This document shows, piece by piece, positions 52,401 through 53,378 of a stretch of 64,000 bases of DNA. The translations under genes and the position numbers were made by a program. This stretch comes from Hydractinia symbiolongicarpus (Eukaryota > Cnidaria > Hydrozoa > Anthoathecata > Hydractiniidae). Position 1 is the first letter of the stretch. The number at the start of each line of letters is the position of its first letter. The stretch lies in the NCBI RefSeq assembly GCF_029227915.1, contig NC_079877.1, positions 21,107,851-21,171,850 on the forward strand. Direction: 5' to 3'. The notes beneath the pieces were generated by a model. That model did not search any database. It worked only from the letters and a program-made list of their open reading frames with translations, and was not told where the DNA came from.

Positions 52401-53073
52401 AGAAAACAATAACATCCCAAAAAAACATTTTTTTGCACGTTATTTCAGCCAATCGGAGAAAAAAAAAGCTCTTTGTAAATTGAAAAATAAATAAAAATTG
52501 CACTCGTTTCTTTGTAGAAAATAAAAATATAGTGTAGATAGCCAATCAAAGTGCGAGAAAAACTCAACCATATCATAATAATAATTACTACTTAAATAGC
52601 CCAAAGAAAAATCCACTGATTAAGGATTCGAATAGTTTGAAGATATGTTTTGTAGACGTTATTAATGAGTTGCACATATCTGAAAGGTTGACGTTAGTCT
52701 GATGCATTGTCGTCGTGTCGTAATATCAGACAACGTAACAAATAAGAGAATATTTGGTTGACAATAGACGCAAATTTTACAATTTCCTCTATACTGCGTC
52801 CTCCAGCCACAGAGGGGTCTCTCGAATAACTAAAGGCGGTTTCCTGTGGGGAAGCAGGAGAAAAGGGCTTTTTTAGCTAGTAAAGCTATTTTTCAGAGTT
52901 TAATACATCAAGTACTGACGTCCTTCGGACAATGCTGATTTCAGACATACTTATGATATCCAACGGGTATTTCCGCTGTATAATACTGTATAATTTCACT
53001 TTAGGTGAAAGAAATCCATGCAACGCCAGGGACACTTCTTAATGAAGGCGATTTAATTCTAGAACTTGAATAG
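1923..53073 (+). CDS. PCCA: Propionyl-CoA carboxylase alpha subunit, mitochondrial (19 exons; 5' part outside the window)
   Basis: The gene product carboxylates biotin using ATP and bicarbonate and, with PCCB, converts propionyl-CoA to methylmalonyl-CoA in the mitochondrial matrix. Nineteen exons with GT/AG borders join without a frame break to 1920 nt, that is 639 codons and a TAG stop. Seen in order: biotin-carboxylase N domain ([11 protein letters not shown]), ATP-grasp glycine loop ([12 protein letters not shown]), the [13 protein letters not shown] segment, the catalytic [10 protein letters not shown] block, the [18 protein letters not shown] block, the PCC-specific BT domain (exons 12-16), and the biotinyl domain SPMPG...EAMKLQN, whose Lys carries biotin. 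The BT region and the ending ILELE fit PCCA rather than MCCC1 or pyruvate carboxylase. The targeting peptide and the first ANRGEI strand must lie upstream. Introns are stuffed with transposons but all exons look intact, so the gene is probably functional. Introns run 95 bp to 24.6 kb. Confidence 0.95.
2289..2402 (+). CDS. PCCA: PCCA exon: biotin carboxylase N domain
   Basis: Thirty-eight codons in phase 0, acceptor TTTTTTAG, donor GTTAGT. Encodes [20 protein letters not shown] and the helix that follows. Confidence 0.93.
2604..2830 (+). repeat. Left arm of a large inverted repeat
   Basis: Inverted partner of 6237-6432. Shared blocks include AAAAATTGGATTACCATT, AATTCATATCTCAAATCAAA, ATCCTGAAGGGTAGTTTCC and a TATA-rich core. 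The arm includes a 40-bp near-perfect palindrome at 2759-2798. The arms could be the ends of one element of about 3.8 kb or two oppositely oriented copies of a small element. Confidence 0.75.
2759..2798. repeat. 40-bp palindrome
   Basis: GTGGTTACATCTGAACAATA followed at once by its reverse complement with a single mismatch, so it can form a 20-bp stem with almost no loop. It lies in the left arm of the inverted repeat and is absent from the right arm. Confidence 0.85.
2831..4007. other. PCCA intron sequence, no gene seen
   Basis: AT-rich, no coding signal recognised on either strand. It lies between the inverted-repeat arm and the LINE fragment. Confidence 0.6.
4008..4418 (+). mobile_element. 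5'-truncated LINE (RTE-like) copy 1, 3' end
   Basis: Nearly identical to the last 410 bp of the LINE copy ending at 20,902. An open frame (4021-4395) encodes the C-terminal ORF2 tail with [25 protein letters not shown] and GRPRKTW, followed by CCCATGCTAGCATGGAAAACGG and a GATGAT tract. RTE-clade LINEs typically end in such short microsatellites. It has lost the GHLERM-type segment that copy 2 keeps. Dead on arrival: no reverse-transcriptase domain. Confidence 0.85.
4419..5160. other. PCCA intron sequence, no gene seen
   Basis: AT-rich sequence between the LINE fragment and the first SINE-like copy. No coding or RNA signal seen. Confidence 0.55.
5161..5418 (+). mobile_element. tRNA-derived SINE-like element, copy 1
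   Basis: The head has a polymerase III A-box-like GGTCCAGTGG (5165-5174) and a B-box-like GGGTTCAATTCCC (5215-5227) about 40 nt apart, as in a tRNA. The body ends in a (GTTA)n tract and the tail ACTATCCTCACAGGTGAGATAG, which can fold into a short hairpin. The same tail ends copy 2. Confidence 0.6.
5344..5376. repeat. (GTTA)n microsatellite
   Basis: Eight tandem GTTA units inside SINE copy 1. Copy 2 has only two units at the equivalent place, so the tract has expanded here. Confidence 0.9.
5867..6055 (+). mobile_element. tRNA-derived SINE-like element, copy 2
   Basis: The head CAAGGCTAATGGGCTAAGGC and a weaker B-box (GGTTGTGGGTGCCAATCCC) parallel copy 1. It ends in GTTAGTTAGGAGTT and ACTATCCTCACAAGCAAGATAG, the same tail as copy 1. 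Same orientation, 450 bp downstream. Confidence 0.55.
6237..6432 (-). repeat. Right arm of a large inverted repeat
   Basis: Reverse complement of the 2604-2830 arm, with a 25-bp insertion near 6380-6405 and a different TATA-rich core. The 3.4 kb between the arms holds a LINE fragment and two SINE-like copies but no transposase that I can see. Confidence 0.75.
7033..7086 (+). CDS. PCCA: PCCA exon: [11 protein letters not shown] motif
   Basis: Eighteen codons in phase 0, acceptor TTTGTAG, donor GTAATT. The motif [11 protein letters not shown] is a signature of biotin-dependent carboxylases. Confidence 0.94.
7243..7411 (+). CDS. PCCA: PCCA exon: FIGP / MGDK segment
   Basis: 169 nt starting in phase 0 and ending after one base of a glycine codon. 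Encodes FIGPN, the conserved MGDKIESK and IPGYDG segments. Acceptor ACATAG, donor GTAGGT. Confidence 0.94.
7955..8235. repeat. Degenerate minisatellite, TATCGGTAAT unit
   Basis: Repeated variants of AGTATCGGTAATT, with two perfect 25-bp units (GTAGTATCGGTAATTTTATGG) near 8160-8200. Spacing elsewhere is irregular. Confidence 0.75.
8815..9050. repeat. Minisatellite, about 50-bp unit, five copies
   Basis: Five successive copies of TTCAGAATACCTCAATAAG plus TTGGTCTTTAATT and a TCAGTTCAT spacer, drifting toward the right end. Not CRISPR-like: the spacers are themselves repeated. Confidence 0.85.
10371..10423. repeat. Perfect 23-bp hairpin
   Basis: Arm GCCTTAATGCTTCTTTTTGTGAC (10371-10393), 7-nt loop, and its exact reverse complement (10401-10423). 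A perfect stem of this length in drifting intron DNA implies recent origin or selection. Confidence 0.9.
11787..11844. repeat. 15-bp stem with 28-bp loop
   Basis: TTTTATCTTGTTGAT (11787-11801) and its exact reverse complement (11830-11844). The core ATCTTGTTG resembles the stem near 12.84 kb. Confidence 0.8.
12835..12868. repeat. 11-bp stem with 12-bp loop
   Basis: ATCTTGTGTTG and its reverse complement CAACACAAGAT, in the same intron as the similar 11.8-kb stem. Confidence 0.7.
13112..13293 (+). CDS. PCCA: PCCA exon: ATP-grasp glycine-rich loop
   Basis: 182 nt that complete the split glycine codon. Encodes [12 protein letters not shown] (nucleotide-binding loop), [10 protein letters not shown] and [14 protein letters not shown]. 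Acceptor TTGCAG, donor GTCGGT. Confidence 0.95.
13394..13420 (+). CDS. PCCA: PCCA micro-exon
   Basis: A 27-nt exon of nine codons (VMGDNFGNV) between acceptor CTTTAG and donor GTATGC. Flanking introns are only 100 and 98 bp. It is needed to join the neighbouring exons in register with the protein family. Confidence 0.9.
13519..13586 (+). CDS. PCCA: PCCA exon: [13 protein letters not shown] motif
   Basis: 68 nt from phase 0, ending two bases into a serine codon. Encodes the substrate-binding segment [19 protein letters not shown]. Acceptor TTCCAG, donor GTATAA. The following intron is 9.3 kb. Confidence 0.95.
14700..15005 (-). repeat. Dispersed repeat family D, copy 2
   Basis: The reverse complement matches copy 1 block for block, including the GATCATGT, TTTTTGATCATGTCATTAACCC, GGTCCCAAGTGATCCCTAG and CAAGTTATTTGGC segments. 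Orientation is opposite to copies 1 and 5, as expected of independent insertions. Confidence 0.7.
15935..16130 (-). repeat. Dispersed repeat family D, copy 3 (partial)
   Basis: The reverse complement carries ATTGGTCCCATTTTGGTACCAG, followed by the block that ends in a Gly-Asn-like AAATAACGTGG/CCACGTTATTTG segment, most similar to copy 5. Only the right half of the unit is recognisable. Confidence 0.5.
17490..17740 (-). repeat. Dispersed repeat family D, copy 4 (partial)
   Basis: The reverse complement carries TATAGAGCATGAAATGCTGA, GAAGAAAATATATAGGACCATG, GAGATATTGAGGTT and TTTTTTGATGACATCATC, the left half of the unit. It ends with a CATGAAAACGAGGTTAG segment also seen near 16.12 kb. Confidence 0.55.
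18430..18451. repeat. Poly-C tract
   Basis: Twenty-two bases of C interrupted by one A. Length is likely polymorphic and prone to sequencing error. Confidence 0.9.
19078..20902 (+). mobile_element. LINE (RTE-like) copy 2: endonuclease and RT with internal deletion
   Basis: The open frame 19130-20182 starts inside the apurinic-type endonuclease: upstream GDFNGHVG, then [17 protein letters not shown] and a QHRLLVCDI segment. It jumps, by loss of the RT fingers, to the RT palm: [18 protein letters not shown], then [12 protein letters not shown] with the catalytic DD. A Cys-rich PHD-like patch ([18 protein letters not shown]) follows, then a frameshift (about 20,180), the [18 protein letters not shown] segment, a stop near 20,556, and the RPRKTW tail shared with copy 1. 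It ends in ACGTTAAGCCGAGAAT and GATGAT repeats. Autonomous retrotransposition is impossible in this state. Confidence 0.9.
21510..22250 (+). repeat. Dispersed repeat R, uninterrupted copy
   Basis: Matches the two flanks of Polinton A (about 35,880-35,966 and 49,989-50,620) along its whole length: AGTGTGCTACAT, GGAACGTC, TATCAAAGTTC, GCACTGTTTTCAAGACCAAGGGA and TTTCTAACGGTT, ending at CTCTGTATTATTATA. Here the Polinton target reads CTACATACAAAAGCGGAACG without insertion, so it serves as an empty site. No ORF; the class of repeat is unknown. Confidence 0.85.
22389..22456. repeat. (TAA)n microsatellite
   Basis: About ten uninterrupted ATA/TAA units preceded by imperfect ones. Confidence 0.9.
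22857..23151 (+). CDS. PCCA: PCCA exon: catalytic RLQVEHP block
   Basis: The largest exon, 295 nt, completing the split serine codon. It carries the biotin-carboxylase catalytic region [14 protein letters not shown] and the [10 protein letters not shown] segment. Acceptor TTCTAG, donor GTACGT. Confidence 0.96.
23301..23375 (+). CDS. PCCA: PCCA exon
   Basis: Twenty-five codons in phase 0 encoding [12 protein letters not shown] and the stretch after it. Acceptor ATCTTAG, donor GTAACC. Confidence 0.94.
23454..23522 (+). CDS. PCCA: PCCA exon
   Basis: Twenty-three codons in phase 0 encoding [20 protein letters not shown]. Acceptor TTTTAG, donor GTATAA. Confidence 0.94.
24016..24202 (+). CDS. PCCA: PCCA exon: end of biotin carboxylase domain
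   Basis: 187 nt, phase 0 to phase 1. Encodes [12 protein letters not shown], the [10 protein letters not shown] segment and [10 protein letters not shown]. Acceptor TTTTAG, donor GTGCGT. Confidence 0.95.
24279..24388 (+). CDS. PCCA: PCCA exon: start of BT domain
   Basis: 110 nt completing a glycine codon and ending in phase 0 at a GTATTT donor. The donor ten bases earlier (GTTAGT) looks stronger but would put the next exon into a stop codon. The chosen one gives an ELVV/LGHKRR join that matches the PCCA BT domain. Confidence 0.8.
24709..24768 (+). CDS. PCCA: PCCA exon: BT domain
   Basis: Twenty codons in phase 0 ([20 protein letters not shown]), acceptor TTTGCAG, donor GTATGT. Divergent from vertebrate PCCA, as this domain usually is; placed by phase and by its continuation into the next exon. 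Confidence 0.8.
25010..25260 (+). repeat. Dispersed repeat family D, copy 5 (partial)
   Basis: Contains ATTGGTCTCATTTTGGTGCC, AGGTGGTTCCTAGTTATCC, CCATGTTATTTGCCCTTAAAG and TTATAACTGCAAT in the same order as copy 1, with a TGACATCAATCTATTTTATCGA tail. Confidence 0.65.
25304..25405 (+). CDS. PCCA: PCCA exon: BT domain
   Basis: Thirty-four codons in phase 0 containing the segment [16 protein letters not shown]. Acceptor TTTCAG, donor GTAGGA. Confidence 0.88.
25406..27465. other. PCCA intron (2.1 kb), no gene seen
   Basis: AT-rich intron. Several open frames (for example 25,422-25,826) contain no family motif and look like chance. Confidence 0.6.
27466..27516 (+). CDS. PCCA: PCCA exon: BT domain
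   Basis: Seventeen codons in phase 0 ([17 protein letters not shown]), acceptor TGTTTAG, donor GTGAGT. The C-terminal GTV strand continues into the next exon. Confidence 0.87.
27594..27659 (+). CDS. PCCA: PCCA exon: linker to biotinyl domain
   Basis: Twenty-two codons in phase 0, [20 protein letters not shown], acceptor CTGTTAG, donor GTGTGT. Corresponds to the helical linker before the biotinyl domain. Confidence 0.88.
27734..27808 (+). CDS. PCCA: PCCA exon: biotinyl domain, SPMPG turn
   Basis: Twenty-five codons in phase 0 containing [19 protein letters not shown], the first half of the biotinyl barrel. Acceptor TTTGTAG, donor GTAACG. Confidence 0.95.
28294..28371 (+). CDS. PCCA: PCCA exon: biotin attachment site (EAMK)
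   Basis: Twenty-six codons in phase 0 with [16 protein letters not shown]. The Lys of EAMK is the residue biotinylated by holocarboxylase synthetase. Acceptor TTTCAG, donor GTGAGT opens the 24.6-kb last intron. Confidence 0.96.
29302..30290 (-). pseudogene. Decayed transposon-associated gene (HEEAD / LPAYHAF family)
   Basis: Read on the reverse strand and across several stops and frame changes, this holds ordered segments found together in a protein family common in invertebrate repeats: [12 protein letters not shown] (about 30,120), [16 protein letters not shown] (about 30,060), [20 protein letters not shown] with SHKGK (29,860-29,935), KLYGK...[10 protein letters not shown] (29,720-29,800) and [16 protein letters not shown] (about 29,510). 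It ends with an acidic VSTDEEL tail at 29,302. Biochemical function is unknown to me. No intact copy is possible here. Confidence 0.45.
31680..32400 (-). pseudogene. Decayed reverse-strand coding tract, acidic protein
   Basis: The reverse strand shows stretches with protein-like composition broken by stops: [20 protein letters not shown] with [20 protein letters not shown] (about 32,250-32,390), then an acidic [15 protein letters not shown] part (about 32,110), then a basic [20 protein letters not shown] part (about 31,830). It could be the 5' part of the same mobile element as 29.3-30.3 kb, or another one. I do not recognise the family. Confidence 0.35.
34450..34734 (+). pseudogene. THAP-domain remnant
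   Basis: One frame reads IPKE, stop, [20 protein letters not shown] and then [22 protein letters not shown], ending at a TAG at 34,732. This is the second half of a C2CH THAP zinc finger: the third Cys and the His of VCSxHF and the closing proline are visible. The first two cysteines and the invariant Trp are gone and a stop interrupts at 34,483. THAP domains occur in P-element-like and other DNA transposases and in host factors. No transposase domain follows, so this is probably a transposon scrap. Confidence 0.7.
35885..35966 (+). repeat. Repeat R, second copy, left part (split by Polinton A)
   Basis: TTTAAGAATTTAAAGCTCCAATGG through AGTGTGCTACAT aligns with 21,530-21,603 of the uninterrupted copy. 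The alignment stops at the target-site duplication. Confidence 0.85.
35967..35972. repeat. Target-site duplication, left (AAAAAA)
   Basis: Six A residues directly before the AGTAGTAG terminus, repeated after the other end. Polintons make 6-bp duplications. A homopolymer is a weak marker by itself, but the split repeat confirms it. Confidence 0.8.
35973..36129 (+). repeat. Polinton A left terminal inverted repeat
   Basis: 157 bp matching the reverse complement of 49,815-49,982. Includes GGTGTATACCCAG, CTCACGGTCAAACTCTCAT, TTGTGACGTCACAGATTT and AAAAATCCGCTGATAATCAACGCATG. The TGACGTCA palindrome is CRE-like. Confidence 0.93.
36205..36540 (+). pseudogene. DUF4116-like repeat protein remnant
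   Basis: The + strand reads four to five units of about 22 residues of the form [24 protein letters not shown], separated by stops (near 36,349 and 36,466). This repeat (FKTQEMC, KAV, P, L, VP) is known from giant viruses and from invertebrate mobile DNA; the exact Pfam assignment is my recollection. Function unknown. It sits just inside the left inverted repeat, and units at 36,290 and 36,430 are the best preserved. Confidence 0.6.
36541..37048. other. Polinton A left interior, no clear gene
   Basis: Several overlapping short frames on both strands. A + strand frame (36,846-37,043; [20 protein letters not shown]) is open for 65 codons but I do not recognise it. Confidence 0.4.
37049..37180 (+). 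CDS. Small membrane-anchored protein, 43 aa (Polinton A)
   Basis: An intact ORF that begins with ATG and has an N-terminal hydrophobic stretch ([16 protein letters not shown]) followed by an acidic, Lys/Glu-rich helix and a TAG stop. The next gene's ATG lies 6 nt after the stop, the compact spacing seen between other genes of this element. Family unknown. Short ORFs can be chance, but the composition (one membrane helix, amphipathic tail) is unlike the neighbouring shadow frames. Confidence 0.5.
   Translation: MIFITGVGISLPFMALALVQESSKEQENEQAIKDLEDCIHALE
37187..37372 (+). CDS. Cysteine-rich small protein, 61 aa (Polinton A)
   Basis: [11 protein letters not shown] begins a 61-codon frame with ten cysteines in CxxC, CxC and CxxC arrangements (residues 4-7, 18-20, 31-34, 47-49), suggesting a small zinc-binding fold. 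It follows the 43-aa ORF and overlaps the next frame by about 50 nt, so it may be the front part of a frameshifted longer gene. No family recognised. Confidence 0.45.
   Translation: MEQCNDCERVLDEYDRCSCGRRFVVEARMLCWCCYQEYITYNGGSCVCTRRSNPLTLLKIQ
37321..37946 (+). pseudogene. Unidentified gene with frameshift (Polinton A)
   Basis: Two open + frames follow each other: 37,321-37,542 (contains [20 protein letters not shown] and ITDVNYL-like segments, ending [10 protein letters not shown]) and 37,620-37,946, an intact 108-codon frame starting [20 protein letters not shown] and rich in Lys, Tyr and Asp. They probably were one protein, broken near 37,540. Soluble, no membrane segment. I do not recognise the family; the adenovirus-type protease expected in a Polinton cannot be identified here because no catalytic motif is visible. 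Confidence 0.5.
38015..38170 (-). CDS. Small charged helical protein, 51 aa (Polinton A)
   Basis: An intact short ORF beginning [17 protein letters not shown] and continuing with alternating Glu/Arg/Lys ([20 protein letters not shown]) that would form one long amphipathic helix. It starts 34 nt after the stop of the membrane protein gene on the same strand, so it reads as the next gene of that operon-like row. Family unknown. Confidence 0.45.
   Translation of the reverse strand: MLLKEQIQQRVTWIVESIIERERAQLVAKGRQEGKKEVLKKLQSVQYASST
38204..38560 (-). CDS. Membrane protein, 118 aa (Polinton A)
   Basis: Intact frame. The N terminus [20 protein letters not shown] (proline-rich, cytosolic-looking) is followed by a charged helix ([17 protein letters not shown]), then two hydrophobic segments (about residues 62-82 and 85-103) rich in Gly. 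Element B has the homologous start at 63,852 (KPYPSLPSAP). The conserved LPSAP motif next to membrane segments suggests a virion membrane or egress role, but that is inference; late-domain-like PSAP motifs occur by chance too. Confidence 0.6.
   Translation of the reverse strand: MNDVTKLYPNLPSAPEESQNYRLNKIGEIEKYLRDEIKERNRLAKKFKMNGTWVRFCDYGLLGVTIITSGVGIGALASGLGAPLCITMGGITVAVGVGQAGLRNASKMLGVNPRNMKL
38564..39052 (-). CDS. Conserved Polinton protein, 162 aa ([10 protein letters not shown] family)
   Basis: Intact frame from ATG 39,052 to 38,564. It has a mixed alpha/beta composition with no membrane segment. Conserved with element B (63,369-63,847): [66 protein letters not shown] and [16 protein letters not shown] are shared. 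Its start overlaps the stop of the preceding gene (ATGA). That it is kept next to the spike-like gene in both elements suggests a structural (capsid-associated) protein; function otherwise unknown. Confidence 0.65.
   Translation of the reverse strand: MNGLYRIEDLATIVNSQAQDKIKLFVLKNGLCRLRVNDGYTVVINRPLQELLGLPAPAGGKYYTKGDYDAFYKTDVYQRLRLVCPQLDEDDCLLDGKKSKILALLPTKELNAWGDMLTWSFGISTYLSLKSSTDRLEFMLTDEFHHNKNVSFTGITMNLLIE
39049..39234 (-). CDS. Small conserved protein, 61 aa (MKQLYITDI family, Polinton A)
   Basis: Starts [20 protein letters not shown]. The homologue in element B (63,202-63,354) is intact and 50 aa. In A the C terminus differs ([12 protein letters not shown]), probably from a small insertion, and reads through into the next start, overlapping it by 4 nt. 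It is divergent from the spike-like gene on the other strand, 16 nt away, so the interval 39,235-39,250 must carry both promoters. Function unknown. Confidence 0.6.
   Translation of the reverse strand: MKQLYITDIEKPTMFEDYLGQNTRIALKTISIRPMWLNIYTHNDFTIRKTGPDQGLLGSRL
39251..40454 (+). pseudogene. Candidate second capsid/spike-like protein with stalk and C-terminal anchor (Polinton A)
   Basis: Starts [20 protein letters not shown] and is homologous to element B 61,978-63,183. Order: an N-terminal domain ([20 protein letters not shown]), a middle part ([31 protein letters not shown]), a TPVNFAVM...LIAPAN part, then about seven PxHTTPP units, and last a hydrophobic segment ([16 protein letters not shown]) at the very C terminus. 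The repeats and anchor imply a stalk fixed in a membrane. Breaks: stops at 39,452 and 39,479, frameshifts near 39,590, 39,865, 40,045 and 40,230. Not identified by name; a minor capsid role is inferred from position and conservation. Confidence 0.6.
40478..41371 (-). CDS. Membrane protein with Gly-rich linker, 297 aa (Polinton A)
   Basis: Intact frame starting [20 protein letters not shown], with a disordered acidic N terminus. A globular part follows ([37 protein letters not shown]), then helices ([17 protein letters not shown]), a first hydrophobic segment ([20 protein letters not shown]), a glycine run encoded by a C17/G17 tract, and hydrophobic and amphipathic segments to the end. The homologue in B (60,675-61,975) has an extra coiled-coil block between LGFTDY and AHGLL, which A lacks. 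Convergent with the spike-like gene. Role unknown, probably a virion structural protein. Confidence 0.65.
   Translation of the reverse strand: MPLNPAYEPDITHEEDRPDDRHEDTPATQRPSGSTPGEQQGVPTTTRQRRILVDGKVDDLFERLSEKLGLLNAKHYDYFRVEGNQLIVKEIVIGNKTLKKIVLTNQDGALKAVGTIQTLLGSTRMRALGFTDYETKKKATQEAHGLLSSEIYSQLKVIKETIMKIAGDYTSLLQKLKILFKEQGLTIASIVSAVGLLISTTVLAVTGGGGGGGVGGAAGRSAAGKGFVEKQLYRLGKFLKYLAANAGAALPGIIGTVVSFFLRVATTIVEHAAKHLYMANAAAVAFVVAYVGKREKV
40734..40750. repeat. C17 homopolymer inside a coding region
   Basis: Encodes part of the Gly7 run of the reverse-strand membrane protein. In B the same position reads GGGGGAGGTGCC, without the homopolymer, so the tract expanded in A. Its length sets the reading frame. 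Confidence 0.9.
41402..42610 (+). pseudogene. Candidate major capsid protein (Polinton A), broken
   Basis: About 400 codons starting [20 protein letters not shown] and ending [17 protein letters not shown]. Homologous to element B 60,015-60,646. Conserved pieces: [66 protein letters not shown] and [20 protein letters not shown]. Length, beta-rich composition, position and conservation fit the double jelly-roll major capsid protein of Polintons and adintoviruses; this is inferred without a structure search. Breaks: stops at about 41,484, 41,582 and 41,818; frameshifts near 41,735, 42,105, 42,195, 42,260 and 42,420. It cannot be translated whole. Confidence 0.6.
42655..43123 (+). pseudogene. 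Cys/His tandem-repeat zinc protein, truncated (Polinton A)
   Basis: Starts [20 protein letters not shown] (CxxC), has a second pair (CARCLD), then six tandem units of about 54-57 bp of the form CPHxxxRxxCKDCGGxxI, with several frame slips between them. Each unit presents C-x2-H and C-x2-C, so it looks like a zinc-binding ribbon array. B has the same front end continuing into an HNH domain (59,194-59,969). Here the array stops at 43,123 where the antisense ATPase gene begins, so the HNH half was deleted. Such arrays are known in large DNA viruses; function unknown. Confidence 0.65.
43124..43759 (-). pseudogene. A32-like genome-packaging ATPase (Polinton A), one frameshift
   Basis: Starts [21 protein letters not shown] Walker-A-like [10 protein letters not shown] at about residues 43-52 and a Walker B LFVVDDMI (about 43,375-43,400) are visible, followed by [17 protein letters not shown], a conserved sensor-like segment of FtsK/HerA-type packaging ATPases. 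A one-base loss in a run of A near 43,427 shifts the frame between the two halves. The last recognisable residues are KKSKHAC at 43,125, where it runs into the deletion junction. It would pump the genome into capsids. Confidence 0.8.
43827..44045 (-). CDS. Small unidentified protein, 72 aa (Polinton A)
   Basis: Frame [20 protein letters not shown] ... [20 protein letters not shown], ending just before the ATPase gene on the same strand. Soluble, with a basic C terminus. Its start codon abuts the stop of the preceding gene (1-nt gap), consistent with a tight gene row. Family not recognised. Confidence 0.5.
   Translation of the reverse strand: MIDIARIDKEIKGSQQDENYLRLYTLFSHNIVPRYIELLKTPIKIPFLTADPVPSLRKRRASLRDIAKYCGT
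44046..44315 (-). CDS. Small unidentified protein, 89 aa (Polinton A)
   Basis: Intact frame with helical segments ([30 protein letters not shown]) and a basic Lys/Arg C terminus ([18 protein letters not shown]). Packed between two neighbours: 3 nt after the previous stop and directly before the next start. Family not recognised. Confidence 0.5.
   Translation of the reverse strand: MTSKATPHMTSNITLKEKETLDMLYETVVELSFTFAYALAGKKFPGISRPFAKMDTNDVKKMTAYFAAGRASREMAVKKGWIPASIVPK
44319..44633 (-). CDS. Single-pass membrane protein, 104 aa (Polinton A)
   Basis: Intact frame [20 protein letters not shown]..., soluble Lys/Glu-rich N-terminal half, one hydrophobic segment ([19 protein letters not shown], about residues 62-80) and a short Pro/Gln/Lys C-terminal tail. 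It resembles no family I know. Position in the capsid/packaging row suggests a minor virion component. Confidence 0.5.
   Translation of the reverse strand: MESNQVITKKNEGRVAAGKRLGEWNRTNKENLQMNVGKSSSAGDQEPASGPHKSMDNVYIYNVGTLAVLAIGVGVWYKFGSKNEDKPAPEPQQGKPQIDIFKMY
44669..45229 (-). CDS. N-terminally anchored protein, 186 aa (Polinton A)
   Basis: Intact frame. Residues 4-21 ([18 protein letters not shown]) form a signal-anchor-like helix. The rest is a charged helical domain ([40 protein letters not shown]) with a last amphipathic part ([20 protein letters not shown]). Family not recognised. Confidence 0.5.
   Translation of the reverse strand: MEMCLYIGVILPYILIAFCFLRYRNTIKRMIQLANIFEDTSADSFEYVEKRIDKRQVLKEALRKGKGDLLPKKCNEDFVEKAPDDAIEKVHPEYVQRELQEKGEKTAKALCTHVVNLYANMISNFMDIDSVDDLRKDIEEDSIIRDAIADLGINVYCTISRCLAPILVVGHTARHMAKKDGSLMIR
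45270..45771 (-). pseudogene. Zinc-ribbon plus HNH-type endonuclease gene, frameshifted (Polinton A)
   Basis: Two frames on the reverse strand. The front (45,568-45,771) starts [20 protein letters not shown] with two CxxC pairs. The back (45,270-45,479) has [38 protein letters not shown]: the DH of an HNH fold and the closing N/K residues. A frameshift near 45,590 separates them. The same domain pair, with many more Cys/His repeats, occurs in element B at 59,194-59,969. HNH proteins of this type could cut DNA during replication or packaging; target unknown. Confidence 0.65.
45880..49108 (-). pseudogene. DNA polymerase type B, protein-primed type (Polinton A), multiply broken
   Basis: About 3.2 kb. 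N-terminal part (48,623-49,108): [11 protein letters not shown], loosely like an OTU-type Cys segment, and a zinc-finger-like [12 protein letters not shown]. Exonuclease motif FDFEALL at about 48,210. Motif [14 protein letters not shown] at about 47,120. Cys-rich insertion [19 protein letters not shown] at about 47,320. Motif [11 protein letters not shown] at about 46,600. Motif C YMDTDS at about 46,310, with both catalytic Asp present. Breaks: frameshifts near 48,690, 47,437 and 46,650; stops near 47,629, 46,578 and 46,250, and more decay after that. It would copy the element genome; as found it is dead. Confidence 0.9.
49112..49722 (-). pseudogene. MSWF-type Polinton protein, frameshifted
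   Basis: Two frames. 49,486-49,722 starts [20 protein letters not shown], a short amphipathic helix, then becomes basic (probably shifted). 49,112-49,474 has [20 protein letters not shown], ... [24 protein letters not shown] and a [16 protein letters not shown] part. The first gene next to the right inverted repeat, on the polymerase strand, four bases upstream of the polymerase start. The amphipathic N terminus suggests membrane or capsid contact; function unknown. Confidence 0.55.
49815..49982 (-). repeat. Polinton A right terminal inverted repeat
   Basis: 168 bp, reverse complement of 35,973-36,129 with about 10 extra bases near 49,845-49,860 and a few substitutions. Ends CCCTACTACTACT at 49,982. 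Confidence 0.93.
49983..49988. repeat. Target-site duplication, right (AAAAAA)
   Basis: Six A residues after the terminal ACTACT, copying 35,967-35,972. Repeat R resumes at the next base with CGGAACGTCC. Confidence 0.8.
49989..50620 (+). repeat. Repeat R, second copy, right part
   Basis: Continues the copy interrupted at 35,966: CGGAACGTCC, TATCAAAGTTCATACTTTTTC, GCACTGTTTTCAAGACCAAG, ending CTCTGTATTATTATAAG. High similarity to 21,612-22,250 over about 640 bp. Confidence 0.88.
50621..53004. other. Intron sequence, no gene seen
   Basis: AT-rich. One short GC-richer stretch at 51,600-51,690 carries an Arg/Leu-rich open stretch ([18 protein letters not shown]) that I do not recognise. Nothing else coding was found. 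Confidence 0.55.
53005..53073 (+). CDS. PCCA: PCCA terminal exon
   Basis: Twenty-two codons and a TAG stop, in phase 0 after acceptor ACTTTAG. Encodes [20 protein letters not shown] and the final LE, the last strands of the biotinyl barrel. It is the only host coding sequence right of the Polinton; without it the biotinyl domain is incomplete. Confidence 0.95.
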   Translation: MKEIHATPGTLLNEGDLILELE

Positions 53074-53372
53074 ATTACCGTCTCGAAAAAAGGTTGGTGC
53101 TGGAAATATAGATGAGGTCTGACTCTTTATAATTATACCAATGAAATGTTTTGGAAAACAAACACCGACTAACAGAGAAACTCCTTAATTATTTTCTGCT
53201 TATCACTAAGGAAGGCGTTATTGTCTATCAGGACCTGCGAAGCCAAAAATATTTTCACCGGAAATTTTGCATGATTGTTTCTGTTATTCGTTTATAAATA
53301 TTTGTAAGAAACTCTTTAGTAAGCATAAATAATTATTTATCGTTTGTATTCTTTGTAGGTATATGTACCCGT

Positions 53373-53378
53373 AATAAA
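53373..53378 (+). promoter_or_regulatory. Candidate PCCA polyadenylation signal (AATAAA)
   Basis: An AATAAA hexamer 300 bp after the PCCA stop codon, in AT-rich sequence. Such hexamers are common by chance at this base composition, so this is a candidate only. Confidence 0.3.

Larger units (their letters stand above)
28372..53004. other. PCCA last intron (24.6 kb), transposon-filled
   Basis: From left to right: decayed reverse-strand transposon genes (29.3-32.4 kb), a THAP remnant (34.45-34.73 kb), repeat R split by Polinton A (35.88-50.62 kb), then 2.4 kb of AT-rich DNA without a gene. 32.4-34.4 and 34.8-35.9 kb show nothing recognisable. Splicing over this distance is required to complete the biotinyl domain. 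Confidence 0.85.
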
